From Brevundimonas sp. (GTDB lineage Bacteria; Pseudomonadota; Alphaproteobacteria; Caulobacterales; Caulobacteraceae), in the NCBI GenBank assembly GCA_003248965.1, contig QFQU01000007.1:67273-131272 (forward strand): a stretch of 64,000 nucleotides of DNA, in the 5' to 3' direction. Under the pieces are notes generated by a model. That model was not told the origin of the DNA, searched no databases, and worked only from the letters and a program-made list of their open reading frames with translations. The stretch's first letter is position 1, and each line of letters begins with the position of its first letter. Both the position numbers and the translations under genes were made by a program. Below are positions 7,838 to 15,565 of this stretch, one piece after another.

Positions 7838-9124
7838 GTGACCGACGCTCGCAATATTTCGTCCAAAGCCAGAAACGGGCGCGTTCTGTTCGCCAGCCTG
7901 ATCGGCACGACCATCGAGTTTTACGACTTCTACATCTACGCCACGGCGGCGGTCCTGGTGTTTCCGAAGCTGTTTTTTCCGGGCGGGGATCCGACCACGG
8001 CCCTGCTGTCGTCCTTCGCCACCTTCTCCATCGCCTTCTTCGCACGGCCGATCGGCGCCCTGGCGTTCGGCCATTTCGGCGATCGGGTAGGGCGCAAGGC
8101 GACCCTGGTCGCGGCCCTGATGACCATGGGACTGTCCACCGTCGCCATCGGCCTTCTGCCGACGCATGATCAGGTCGGGCTGCTGGCGCCCCTGCTGCTG
8201 GCCCTGTGTCGGTTCGGCCAGGGACTGGGCCTGGGCGGTGAATGGGGCGGGGCGGTGCTGCTGGCGACCGAGAATGCGCCTGCGGGCAAGAAGGCCTGGT
8301 TCGGCATGTTCCCGCAACTGGGCGCCCCCATCGGCTTCATCCTGTCCACCGCCTCCTTCATCGTCCTGACGGCGGCCATGCCCGAGACCAGCTTCGAGGC
8401 CTGGGGCTGGCGCATTCCCTTCATCGCCAGCGCGCTGCTGGTTTTCGTCGGCCTGTGGGTGCGGCTCAAGATCACCGAGACGCCCGAGTTTCAGAAAGTC
8501 GCCGACCGCCACGAACAGGAAAAGGCGCCGGCCGCCGCCCTGTTCGCCCACCACAAGGCCGCCCTGGTCCTGGGCGCGCTCAGCGGCGTGACCACCTTCA
8601 CGCTGTTCTATCTGATGACCGTCTTCGCCCTGGGCTGGGCCACCACCGGCATGGGGCTGGACCGCGCCGATGTCCTGCCCGTCCAACTGATCGGCGTGCT
8701 GTTCTTCGCCGCCTTCATTCCGGTGACGGCCCTTTTGGCGGATCGCTTCGGACAGATCAGGGTGATGATCTGGTCCACCGTGGGCATCGGCCTGTTCGGC
8801 GCCCTGTTCCAGCCGTTGTTCGGCCTGGGGCTGACCGGCCTGTTGATATTCTTCGCCCTGGGGTTCGGTCTGATGGGGTGCACCTATGGCCCCATCGGCA
8901 CGGCCATGGCGCGGCCCTTCCCGACCACGGTGCGTTACACGGGCGCGTCGATGGCCTTCAATGTGGCGGGCATTCTGGGCGCGTCCCTGGCGCCCTTCGT
9001 GGCGATGAAGCTGGCCAAGACCTACGGTCCGGCCGCGGTCGGCGCCTATCTGGCCGTCGCCGCCGTGATCACCATTTTGGCCCTGTGGGGGCTCGGCCGG
9101 GTCGCCCCGGAGAAGCGTCCCTAA
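7838..9124 (+). CDS. MFS transporter, metabolite:H+ symporter (MHS) type
   Basis: A 428-residue, 12-helix inner-membrane carrier of the MHS branch of the major facilitator superfamily (relatives include ProP, KgtP, ShiA). It shows the opening LIGTTIEFYDFYIYATAAVLVF, loop 2-3 signature GHFGDRVGRK, the GLGLGGEWGGA segment in helix 4, and the helix 6/loop pattern GWRIPFIASALLVFVGLWVRLKITETPEF. The substrate is not predictable. GTG 7838, preceded by ACAGGA, matches the family's N-terminus; a TTG at 7784 would add an 18-residue unrelated tail. Confidence 0.9.
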   Translation: MTDARNISSKARNGRVLFASLIGTTIEFYDFYIYATAAVLVFPKLFFPGGDPTTALLSSFATFSIAFFARPIGALAFGHFGDRVGRKATLVAALMTMGLSTVAIGLLPTHDQVGLLAPLLLALCRFGQGLGLGGEWGGAVLLATENAPAGKKAWFGMFPQLGAPIGFILSTASFIVLTAAMPETSFEAWGWRIPFIASALLVFVGLWVRLKITETPEFQKVADRHEQEKAPAAALFAHHKAALVLGALSGVTTFTLFYLMTVFALGWATTGMGLDRADVLPVQLIGVLFFAAFIPVTALLADRFGQIRVMIWSTVGIGLFGALFQPLFGLGLTGLLIFFALGFGLMGCTYGPIGTAMARPFPTTVRYTGASMAFNVAGILGASLAPFVAMKLAKTYGPAAVGAYLAVAAVITILALWGLGRVAPEKRP

Positions 9125-9133
9125 AAGGCGAGC

Positions 9134-9943
9134 CTACAGGTCGTCGGTCGCGGCATAGACCATTATGCCCGTGGCGATGGCCAGGTTCAGGCTGTCGGCC
9201 CGCCCGCGCATCGGAATCTTCACATTGACGTCGCAGGCGGCGGCCAGGGCGTCGGTCAGGCCGGCCTGCTCGTTGCCCATCAGGATCAGGGCCGGCTTCT
9301 TCATCTCGGCCGAACGGTGGCTGACCTTGGCGTCCAGACGGGTGCCGACGACGCTGCCGGGCCAGGTCTTGCGCCAGGTCAGAAAGGCCTCGGGGCTGGT
9401 CCGGCTGATGGAAACGGCGAAGACCGACCCCATGGTGGCCCGCACCGCCTCGACCGAATAGGGATCGACGCAGTCGCCGATCAGGATCACCCCGCCACAA
9501 CCCGCCGCGTCGGCCGTGCGGATGATGGTGCCCAGATTGCCTGGATCACGCACCTGCTCCAGCGCGACCCAGCAGGGCGCCGAGGTCGGGTCCAGGCTGT
9601 CCAGCGGGGTATAGGCCTGGTCGAACACGCCCAGCACCGTCTGCGGATTGTCCCGGCGGCTGATCTTTTCCAGAATGGGATGGGTGACGACCACGATCTC
9701 GCCGCCCGCCCGGATCGTTTCGGCCTTGGCGCGATCCAGCAGCGGGTGGGGGCGGGCGTCTTGCCCCACCAGCAGCATGCGCGGCGCGCGGCCCTGATCC
9801 AGGGCCTCGCCGATGAATTTCAGCCCCTCGGCCAGGAAGGTCCCGGTCGCCTCGCGCTCCTTTCGCATGTGCAGGGCGCGCACGGCCTTGACCGTGTCAT
9901 TGGTCAGGGAGGTGATGACGCGATGAGTATCGTGGACGCTCAT
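9134..9943 (-). CDS. TrmH/SpoU-family RNA methyltransferase
   Basis: A 269-residue SPOUT-class enzyme predicted to 2'-O-methylate tRNA or rRNA with S-adenosylmethionine. The N-terminal substrate-binding part (residues ~10-100) contains FLAEGLKFIGEAL. The knotted catalytic part has ALEQVRDPGNLGTIIRTADAAG (motif 1), ILMGNEQAGL (motif 2) and IPMRGRADSLNLAIATGIMVY (motif 3 with the SLN knot). The exact nucleotide target is unknown. ATG 9943 overlaps the stop of the upstream methyltransferase as ATGA, which fixes this start and suggests a two-gene RNA-modification operon. Confidence 0.92.
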   Translation of the reverse strand: MSVHDTHRVITSLTNDTVKAVRALHMRKEREATGTFLAEGLKFIGEALDQGRAPRMLLVGQDARPHPLLDRAKAETIRAGGEIVVVTHPILEKISRRDNPQTVLGVFDQAYTPLDSLDPTSAPCWVALEQVRDPGNLGTIIRTADAAGCGGVILIGDCVDPYSVEAVRATMGSVFAVSISRTSPEAFLTWRKTWPGSVVGTRLDAKVSHRSAEMKKPALILMGNEQAGLTDALAAACDVNVKIPMRGRADSLNLAIATGIMVYAATDDL

Positions 9944-10851
9944 CGGCTCCACCGCGCGAAAAAGGACAGGCCGATGGCCCGCGCGTCCGGCCCGTCCTCA
10001 GACAACGCCAGTTCGCCCCAGTCGACACGTCCGCCGCGATCCTTCGTCGCCTCCGCCATCAGATGCGCCAGAGACAAGCCGGAGATCCGCGCCGCATAGG
10101 CGTTCAGCAGCAGGAAGTCGGCGTCGTCCGCCAGCAGGGCGGCGCAGTCCTTCAACAGGCCGGGCATGTCCTCGAACAGCCGCCAGACCTCTCCGGTCGG
10201 GCCGCGCCCGTATTTCGGCGGGTCCAGGATGATCCCTTGATATTTCGAGCCGCGTCGCACCTCGCGCGCGACATATTTGCGGGCGTCCTCGACGATCCAG
10301 CGGATGGGGTGCTCGCCCAGGCCGGACTGTTCGGCATTCTCTCGGGCGTAGGCGACGGACTTCTTGGAGGCGTCGACGTGGGTCACTTCGGCGCCCGCCG
10401 CCGCCGCCGCCAGGCTGGCCACGCCGGTATAGCCGAACAGGTTCAGGACACGCGGCGCGGCGCCGGTTTCCGCCACTGTCTTGCGGATGCGCGCGTCCAG
10501 CCAGTCCCAGTTGGCCGCCTGTTCGGGGAAGAAGGCCAGATGCCGGAACGGGGTGAAACGTCCCGTGAACTTGACGTCTCGCCACTTCAGTGGAAAGGCG
10601 TCGATGGGGCCGTGCTTGTCGAACCGCCAGCGGCCGGAATCCTCTTCTTCCTGCTGCGGGTCGAACAGGGCGTTGGCGGCCTCGAAGGCGGCGGGATCGC
10701 GCGGCGACCAGAAACACTGGGGCTCGGGCCGGACGACCGTATAGCGGCCATAACGTTCCAGCTTCTTTCCGTCGCCCGAGTCCAAGAGGGCGTAGTCGGA
10801 CCAGCCGTGGGTCACGAGCGTTTCGGGAGTGGAAGAAAGAACAGGCGCCAT
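9940..10851 (-). CDS. Class I SAM-dependent methyltransferase, RlmI-like
   Basis: 303 residues resembling the methyltransferase half of 23S rRNA cytosine methyltransferases (RlmI/YccW type) but without their N-terminal PUA domain. Motif I is VLNLFGYTGVASLAAAAAGA near residue 138, the motif II acidic residue is in THVDASKKSVAYAREN, and the catalytic-loop motif is ILDPPKYGRG near residue 211. The C-terminus ends in AIGLSFFARWSR. Target rRNA or protein is not certain. It is followed by the TrmH-type gene with a 4-base overlap, so both probably act on RNA. Confidence 0.87.
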   Translation of the reverse strand: MAPVLSSTPETLVTHGWSDYALLDSGDGKKLERYGRYTVVRPEPQCFWSPRDPAAFEAANALFDPQQEEEDSGRWRFDKHGPIDAFPLKWRDVKFTGRFTPFRHLAFFPEQAANWDWLDARIRKTVAETGAAPRVLNLFGYTGVASLAAAAAGAEVTHVDASKKSVAYARENAEQSGLGEHPIRWIVEDARKYVAREVRRGSKYQGIILDPPKYGRGPTGEVWRLFEDMPGLLKDCAALLADDADFLLLNAYAARISGLSLAHLMAEATKDRGGRVDWGELALSEDGPDARAIGLSFFARWSR

Positions 10852-10869
10852 TTGCCCGCTGATAGGCGC

Positions 10870-12270
10870 TCAGGCGGCCTCGCGTCCAGACTTGGCCTTC
10901 GTCATGACGAGGGATGCGGTCAGGTCGGGCAAGTCCTCGTCGCGGTCATGGGGCGTCTTGTCCCAGACATGGGGCTCCATCACCAGCCGCCACAACGCAT
11001 GAACGAAGGCCAGGCTGAGCAGAGCCCAGTAGGCCGGGGCGGCCAGCATGTCTGTCCACCGATAGCGAAGGCCCGCGCGCCGCGCGCCGATGGCGCAGGT
11101 GGTCCAGGACGCCACGATCCCCATCGTCAGAACGGCGATGGCGCCGATCGGCGCCTCGGGCCGCACCCCGGCGCTGAGACCGATCAGGATCGCCGAGGAC
11201 AGCCAGGCCAGGGTCGGCGCATGGGCGGCCGCCGAAATGATCGAGGCGCCCAGCGTCATGACGAGGGCCAGCAGGCCGCGTCCCCTCAGGCCGGCCGGGC
11301 GGCGCGTGTGGACGCCCCAGGTCTGCATGTAGCCTTTGATCCAGCGGGTCCGTTGCGGAAGCCAGCGGTCGATGCCGCCGGGCGGCGTTTCCTGCGTTGG
11401 CTGGGCGACGACGCCCAGGGTCCAGCCTTTGGACCACAACCGAAAGCCCAGATCCGCGTCCTCGGTCACATTGTAGGCGTCCCATCCGCCGACGGCGCGA
11501 AGCGCCTCCATCCGCACATGGTTGCTGGTGCCGCCCAGCGGAAAGGGCAGGCCCAGCCGCGCCATGCCCGGCAGAACCACTTCGAACAGGGCGGCATATT
11601 CGAAGGCGAATTGGCGATCCAGGAAACCGACGCGACGTCTAGACGGCTTGATCCGCAGCGGCGCCTGCAGACAGCCCAGCCGGGGCTCTGCAGCGAACCG
11701 GGCTGCGGCGGCTCTCAACTGTTCCGGATCGGGTCGATCCTCGGCGTCGTAGATCGTGACCAGATCGCCGGTCGCCCGTGTCAAGGCGTGGTTCAGGGCG
11801 CGCGGCTTGGTCAGGGGATGACCCGGCGGTGCGATCAGCACCTTCAACCACGCAGGTTTCTGCGTCGCCTCGGCGGCGGCCAGGGTGGCGTGGTCGTGCG
11901 CCTCCAGGACAAGAAAACCTTCCAGACGGTGCTGCGGATAGTTCAGACGGGTCAGGTTGGCGATCAGTTGCGGAGTTACGGCTGCTTCGTCATGCAGGGC
12001 CGCCAGCACAGTATAGCGCGGCCACTCCAAGGGGGGCGGGGCCGTTTCCGCGCGTTTCAGGCTGGCGATGGCGACGATCGCTCGCCACAGGGCGGCGATG
12101 ACGAAGGCGACCTGCAACGCCAGGATCAGGACAAACACGGTGCGCGCCGCCGACAGAACGAACCCAGCGACAAGGACAGCCAAGACCAGGCACCAGCACA
12201 GAACCTGGCCGAGCGTCGGCGAACGTCGCGCCGCCCCGCGCGGGCGTTCGATCTTCGCCGTCTTGACCAT
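10870..12270 (-). CDS. Membrane glycosyltransferase, family 2
   Basis: A 466-residue inner-membrane glycosyltransferase. Two N-terminal transmembrane helices (about 20-65) precede a cytoplasmic GT-A domain with YTVLAALHDEA (residue ~88), the nucleotide-binding Asp in YDAEDRPDPEQL, GGTSNHVRMEALRAVGGWD, the TEDADL catalytic acid, and the processivity motif QRTRW. Three to four more helices follow at the C-terminus. This layout is that of cellulose-synthase/NrfB-like enzymes making surface glycans. The acceptor is unknown. It is monocistronic, 18 bases upstream of the RlmI-like gene on the same strand. Confidence 0.9.
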   Translation of the reverse strand: MVKTAKIERPRGAARRSPTLGQVLCWCLVLAVLVAGFVLSAARTVFVLILALQVAFVIAALWRAIVAIASLKRAETAPPPLEWPRYTVLAALHDEAAVTPQLIANLTRLNYPQHRLEGFLVLEAHDHATLAAAEATQKPAWLKVLIAPPGHPLTKPRALNHALTRATGDLVTIYDAEDRPDPEQLRAAAARFAAEPRLGCLQAPLRIKPSRRRVGFLDRQFAFEYAALFEVVLPGMARLGLPFPLGGTSNHVRMEALRAVGGWDAYNVTEDADLGFRLWSKGWTLGVVAQPTQETPPGGIDRWLPQRTRWIKGYMQTWGVHTRRPAGLRGRGLLALVMTLGASIISAAAHAPTLAWLSSAILIGLSAGVRPEAPIGAIAVLTMGIVASWTTCAIGARRAGLRYRWTDMLAAPAYWALLSLAFVHALWRLVMEPHVWDKTPHDRDEDLPDLTASLVMTKAKSGREAA

Positions 12271-12337
12271 TCACCCGCCCCCGCCCAGCCGCACAACCAG
12301 TGATGATTAATTCCAACAACCGTGTTCTGCAAGACGA

Positions 12338-13021
12338 TTGGCGTCTGCGCGCCGGAGACGCTATCAGGAAGAACCAGATCCGGAGTCGCTGTTGTCCGCC
12401 GTTCCCCCATCGTCGCGTTCAGGTCGCAAGGCCAAGGGCGAAGGCCATTCCCGGCGCGGGGAAATCCTGTCCGCCGCCGAACGCATCTTTGTGGAGCGCG
12501 GCTACGAGGGCGCGACCATCCGCAAGATCGCCGACGAGGTCGGCTTGTCGTCCACGGCGCTCTACATGCATTTCGCCGACAAGGGCGAGATTCTGCAGGA
12601 AATCTGCCGCGACGCCTTCGCCCGGCTGATCGAGGCGACCAAAAGACTGGCGACCCTGGATTCCCCACCCGAACAGCGCGCACGGCGCATGGTGGAGGCC
12701 TATATCGCCTTTGGTTTCGACAACCCGAACGCTTACCGGCTGATCTACCTGACCCGGCCGACCGAGGCGCGCGAAGGTGCTCAAGGCATGGCGCAGGAGT
12801 TGGGCCAAGACCTGTTCGTCGGCCTCCAGGCCACGGTGGCCGAGGCGGTTGCGGCCGGCCGGATGCGCGGCGACCCGGCGACGGTCGCCCAACTGATCTG
12901 GGCCAATGCGCATGGCCTCGTCTCGCTGATGATCACCAAACCCTATTTCCCGTGGGCCGAGCGGCAGGCGTTGGTCGACGCCTCGCTGGACGCCCTGTTC
13001 CGAGGGTTGCGGACCTCGTGA
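12338..13021 (+). CDS. TetR/AcrR-family transcriptional regulator
   Basis: A 227-residue repressor-type regulator. After a polar, poorly conserved N-terminal tail of about 38 residues comes the TetR HTH: RRGEILSAAERIFVERGYEGATIRKIADEVGLSSTALYMHFADKGEIL. The rest (EQRARRMVEAYIAFGFDNPNAYRLIYL onward) is the ligand-binding C-terminal domain. The TTG at 12338 gives the full open frame. TTG 12392, preceded by CGGAG, is an equally credible start and would drop the first 18 residues. Its stop overlaps the start of the periplasmic binding protein gene (GTGA), so it probably heads, and may control, that uptake operon. Confidence 0.87.
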   Translation: MASARRRRYQEEPDPESLLSAVPPSSRSGRKAKGEGHSRRGEILSAAERIFVERGYEGATIRKIADEVGLSSTALYMHFADKGEILQEICRDAFARLIEATKRLATLDSPPEQRARRMVEAYIAFGFDNPNAYRLIYLTRPTEAREGAQGMAQELGQDLFVGLQATVAEAVAAGRMRGDPATVAQLIWANAHGLVSLMITKPYFPWAERQALVDASLDALFRGLRTS

Positions 13022-13827
13022 TCCGCGCGACCGTTCTTGGCCTCGTCGTCGCGGTCCTGGCGGGAGAGGCTTCGCAGGCCGCGCCGCTGCGCGTGATGAG
13101 CCTGGACCAGTGCGCGGATCAATATGTGCTGGCCCTGGCGCCCGACGCCGACCTGGCTTTGTCTCCGCGCGCCGACGATTCGGATTCCTGGATGCGGCGT
13201 GAGGCTGCGGGTCGGCGTCGCGTCCGTCCGACGCTGGAGGCGGCGGTCGGCGTCAGGCCTCAGGTCGTGGTGCGATACTGGGGCGGCGAACCGCGCCTGC
13301 TGGAGGCGCTGAAGCAGCGCGGCGCGCGGGTCGTGACAATCGAGGACGCCGTCGATCTGGACGGGGTGCGCGCCAATATCCGCACGGTGGCGCAGGGCCT
13401 GGGCCAGGTCGAGCGCGGGCGGCGCCTGATCGCGCAGATGGACGCGCGCCTAGACGCGGTGAAGCCGCCTTCGCGTCCTGCCCCTCAAGCGGTCTATCTG
13501 ACGGCGGGCGGCTTCACGGCCGGGCCGGGGACATTGGTGGACGCCATGCTGAGGGCGGCCGGGTTCCGGAACCAGACCACGGCGCCGGGCTTCGGCGCCG
13601 TCAGCGTGGAGCGGATCGCCCTTCAGTCGCCGATGCGGTTCGTGCTGGGCTTCTTCGACCAGATCCGGTCCGATTGGCGCGGGCCAGGTCGTCATCCGGT
13701 GGTGCGCCGCGCCGCGCAGGGTCGGACGGCCGCTCGACTGCCGGCGGCGGTCCTGACCTGTCCGGCCTGGTTCGCCGCCGACGGCGTGGCGCTGATCGCG
13801 GACGGTCGCAAAGAAGGTGGGCGATGA
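13018..13827 (+). CDS. ABC transporter periplasmic substrate-binding protein, BtuF/FhuD-like
   Basis: 269 residues. A signal peptide of about 22 residues (IRATVLGLVVAVLAGEASQA) starts at the GTG that overlaps the tetR stop. The body belongs to the cobalamin/iron-chelate binding class: PLRVMSLDQCADQYVLALA at the N-terminal lobe, VRPQVVVRYWGGEPRLLEALKQRGARVVTIED as the linker, and TLVDAMLRAAGFRNQTT in the C-terminal lobe. It should deliver vitamin B12, haem or a ferric siderophore to the FecCD-type permease encoded next. The ligand cannot be chosen from sequence. A frame open upstream to 12322 is only an overlap with tetR. Confidence 0.87.
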   Translation: MIRATVLGLVVAVLAGEASQAAPLRVMSLDQCADQYVLALAPDADLALSPRADDSDSWMRREAAGRRRVRPTLEAAVGVRPQVVVRYWGGEPRLLEALKQRGARVVTIEDAVDLDGVRANIRTVAQGLGQVERGRRLIAQMDARLDAVKPPSRPAPQAVYLTAGGFTAGPGTLVDAMLRAAGFRNQTTAPGFGAVSVERIALQSPMRFVLGFFDQIRSDWRGPGRHPVVRRAAQGRTAARLPAAVLTCPAWFAADGVALIADGRKEGGR

Positions 13828-14813
13828 GGCGTGAACTCCGGCTTTGGCTGATCCTGACCCTGGCCATCGTTGTGGCCCTGACGGCGGCGGTGCTGATCGG
13901 CGAGACGGCTTTCGATCCCGGCCAGTACGCCGCCGCCTTCCACGATCCGACCTCCGGTCCCGCCGAGGTGCTGTGGCAGGTGCGGGCTCCGCGCGCCGTC
14001 TGCGCTCTGGTCGTCGGGGCGGCGCTGGGCCTGGCCGGGGCGGTGATGCAGGGTCTGTTGCGCAATCCCTTGGCCGATCCCGGCGTTCTGGGCGTATCGG
14101 CGACGGCGGCCCTGGGGGCGGCCCTCGCCATCGTCCTGGGCGGGGCGGGAACGCCGGGCGTGGTCGAGGTTTCGGCCCTGATCGGCGCAGGGCTGGCCGG
14201 CGCGTTGCTGATTGTCGCCTCCAGCCTGGTGCGGGCGCCCGAGGCGCTGGTCCTGTTCGGCGTGGCCCTGTCCAGCTTTGCGGGCGCGGCGACGGCCCTG
14301 ATCTTCAACCTGTCGCCATCCCCCATCGCCCAGGCCGAGGTGATGGCCTGGCTGTTGGGATCGGTGCAGAATCGCAGCTGGATCGATGTGGCCTGGGTGG
14401 CGCCGGCCGTGGGGATCGCCGCCGGATTCGCCGCCCTGTCGGCCCGGGGTCTGCGCATGCTGACTCTGGGCGAGGAGAGCGCGGCGACCTCGGGCCTGTC
14501 CATGGGGCGGCTGCGCGCCCTGGCCCTGATCGCCGCCGCCGTGGCCACCGGAGCGGCCGTGGCGGTCGCGGGCGTGATCGGCTTCGTCGGTCTGGCCGCA
14601 CCGCATCTTGTTCGTGCGGCGGTGCGCGGCGATCCGGGGCGCATCCTGGCGCCCTCGGCCCTGGCCGGCGGACTGATGCTGGTCGTGGCCGATCTGCTGG
14701 CGCGGGTCACGCCCACGGATCAGGAGTTGAAGTTGGGCGTTGTCACCGCCCTGATCGGCGCGCCCCTGTTCGCCCTGATCGCCTGGCGCGCGGCGCGGGA
14801 GTGGCGGATATGA
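13824..14813 (+). CDS. FecCD-family ABC transporter permease
   Basis: A 329-residue integral membrane subunit with about ten helices, the usual size for BtuC/FecCD/FhuB proteins. Family marks are RAPRAVCALVVGAALGLAGAVMQGLLRNPLADPGVLGVSATAALGAA near residue 55 and the coupling-helix region VAVAGVIGFVGLAAPHLVRAAVRGDP near 250. ATG 13824 overlaps the upstream binding-protein stop as ATGA, and its own stop overlaps the ATPase start the same way, so the three genes are translationally coupled. Confidence 0.94.
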   Translation: MRRELRLWLILTLAIVVALTAAVLIGETAFDPGQYAAAFHDPTSGPAEVLWQVRAPRAVCALVVGAALGLAGAVMQGLLRNPLADPGVLGVSATAALGAALAIVLGGAGTPGVVEVSALIGAGLAGALLIVASSLVRAPEALVLFGVALSSFAGAATALIFNLSPSPIAQAEVMAWLLGSVQNRSWIDVAWVAPAVGIAAGFAALSARGLRMLTLGEESAATSGLSMGRLRALALIAAAVATGAAVAVAGVIGFVGLAAPHLVRAAVRGDPGRILAPSALAGGLMLVVADLLARVTPTDQELKLGVVTALIGAPLFALIAWRAAREWRI

Positions 14814-15565
14814 GCCTGCTGTCGCTGGAAGCTGTCCATGCTCGGCTCGGGGCGAAGCCCGTACTGGAATCCGCCGATCTGTCGGTGGCCTCGGGTCAGG
14901 TTGTGGTCCTTTGCGGGCCGAACGGCGCGGGCAAGAGCAGCGCCATCCGTGTGGCGGCGGGTCTCCTGCCCATTCACGCCGGCGAGGTGCGTCTAGGCGA
15001 CGAACGGCTGGATCGGCTGTCGCATCGTGAACGGGCCATGCGGTTCGCCTATCTGCCCCAGGAACGCCGCATCGCCTGGAACCTGCCGGCGGTGGAGGTG
15101 GCGGCCTTGGGTGCGCCCTTCCTGTCGGGATCGGCGGCGCTGATCAAGGCGCGGGCTGTCTTGGAGGAGGTCGGCGTCGGTCATCTGGCGGATCGGGGCG
15201 TGGCGGAGATGTCCGGCGGCGAGCGGGCGCGCGTGCTGCTGGCGCGGGCGCTGACCGCGGATGCGCCTCTGTTGCTGGCGGACGAACCCATCGCGGACCT
15301 GGACCCGGACGCTCAGCGGCTGGTGCTGGAACGGCTGCGTGCGCGGGCCGACACCGGGGCGGGCGTGTTGGTCAGCTTGCACGACCTGACCCTAGCCGCC
15401 GCCGTGGCCGACCGGATCGTGGTGATGGATCAGGGACAGGTGATAGCGGACGCCTCGCCGATGCAGGCCTTGTCGCCGGAAGTGCTGCTACAGGTCTTCG
15501 GCCTGGACGGGGTGTGGATCGAGGGGCGGGACGGGCCGTTGCTGGCGGCCCGCCGGGCTCAGTAG
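14810..15565 (+). CDS. ABC transporter ATP-binding protein (B12/siderophore type)
   Basis: 251 residues. Walker A GPNGAGKSS at about residue 35, Q-loop YLPQERRIAWNL, signature MSGGERARVLLARAL at about 137, Walker B LLLADEPIADLDPD, and switch His in LVSLHDLT. It energises the FecCD-type permease at the cytoplasmic face. The last gene of the tetR/binding protein/permease/ATPase operon, it runs convergently into the lytic transglycosylase gene with a 7-base overlap of the coding ends. Confidence 0.95.
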   Translation: MSLLSLEAVHARLGAKPVLESADLSVASGQVVVLCGPNGAGKSSAIRVAAGLLPIHAGEVRLGDERLDRLSHRERAMRFAYLPQERRIAWNLPAVEVAALGAPFLSGSAALIKARAVLEEVGVGHLADRGVAEMSGGERARVLLARALTADAPLLLADEPIADLDPDAQRLVLERLRARADTGAGVLVSLHDLTLAAAVADRIVVMDQGQVIADASPMQALSPEVLLQVFGLDGVWIEGRDGPLLAARRAQ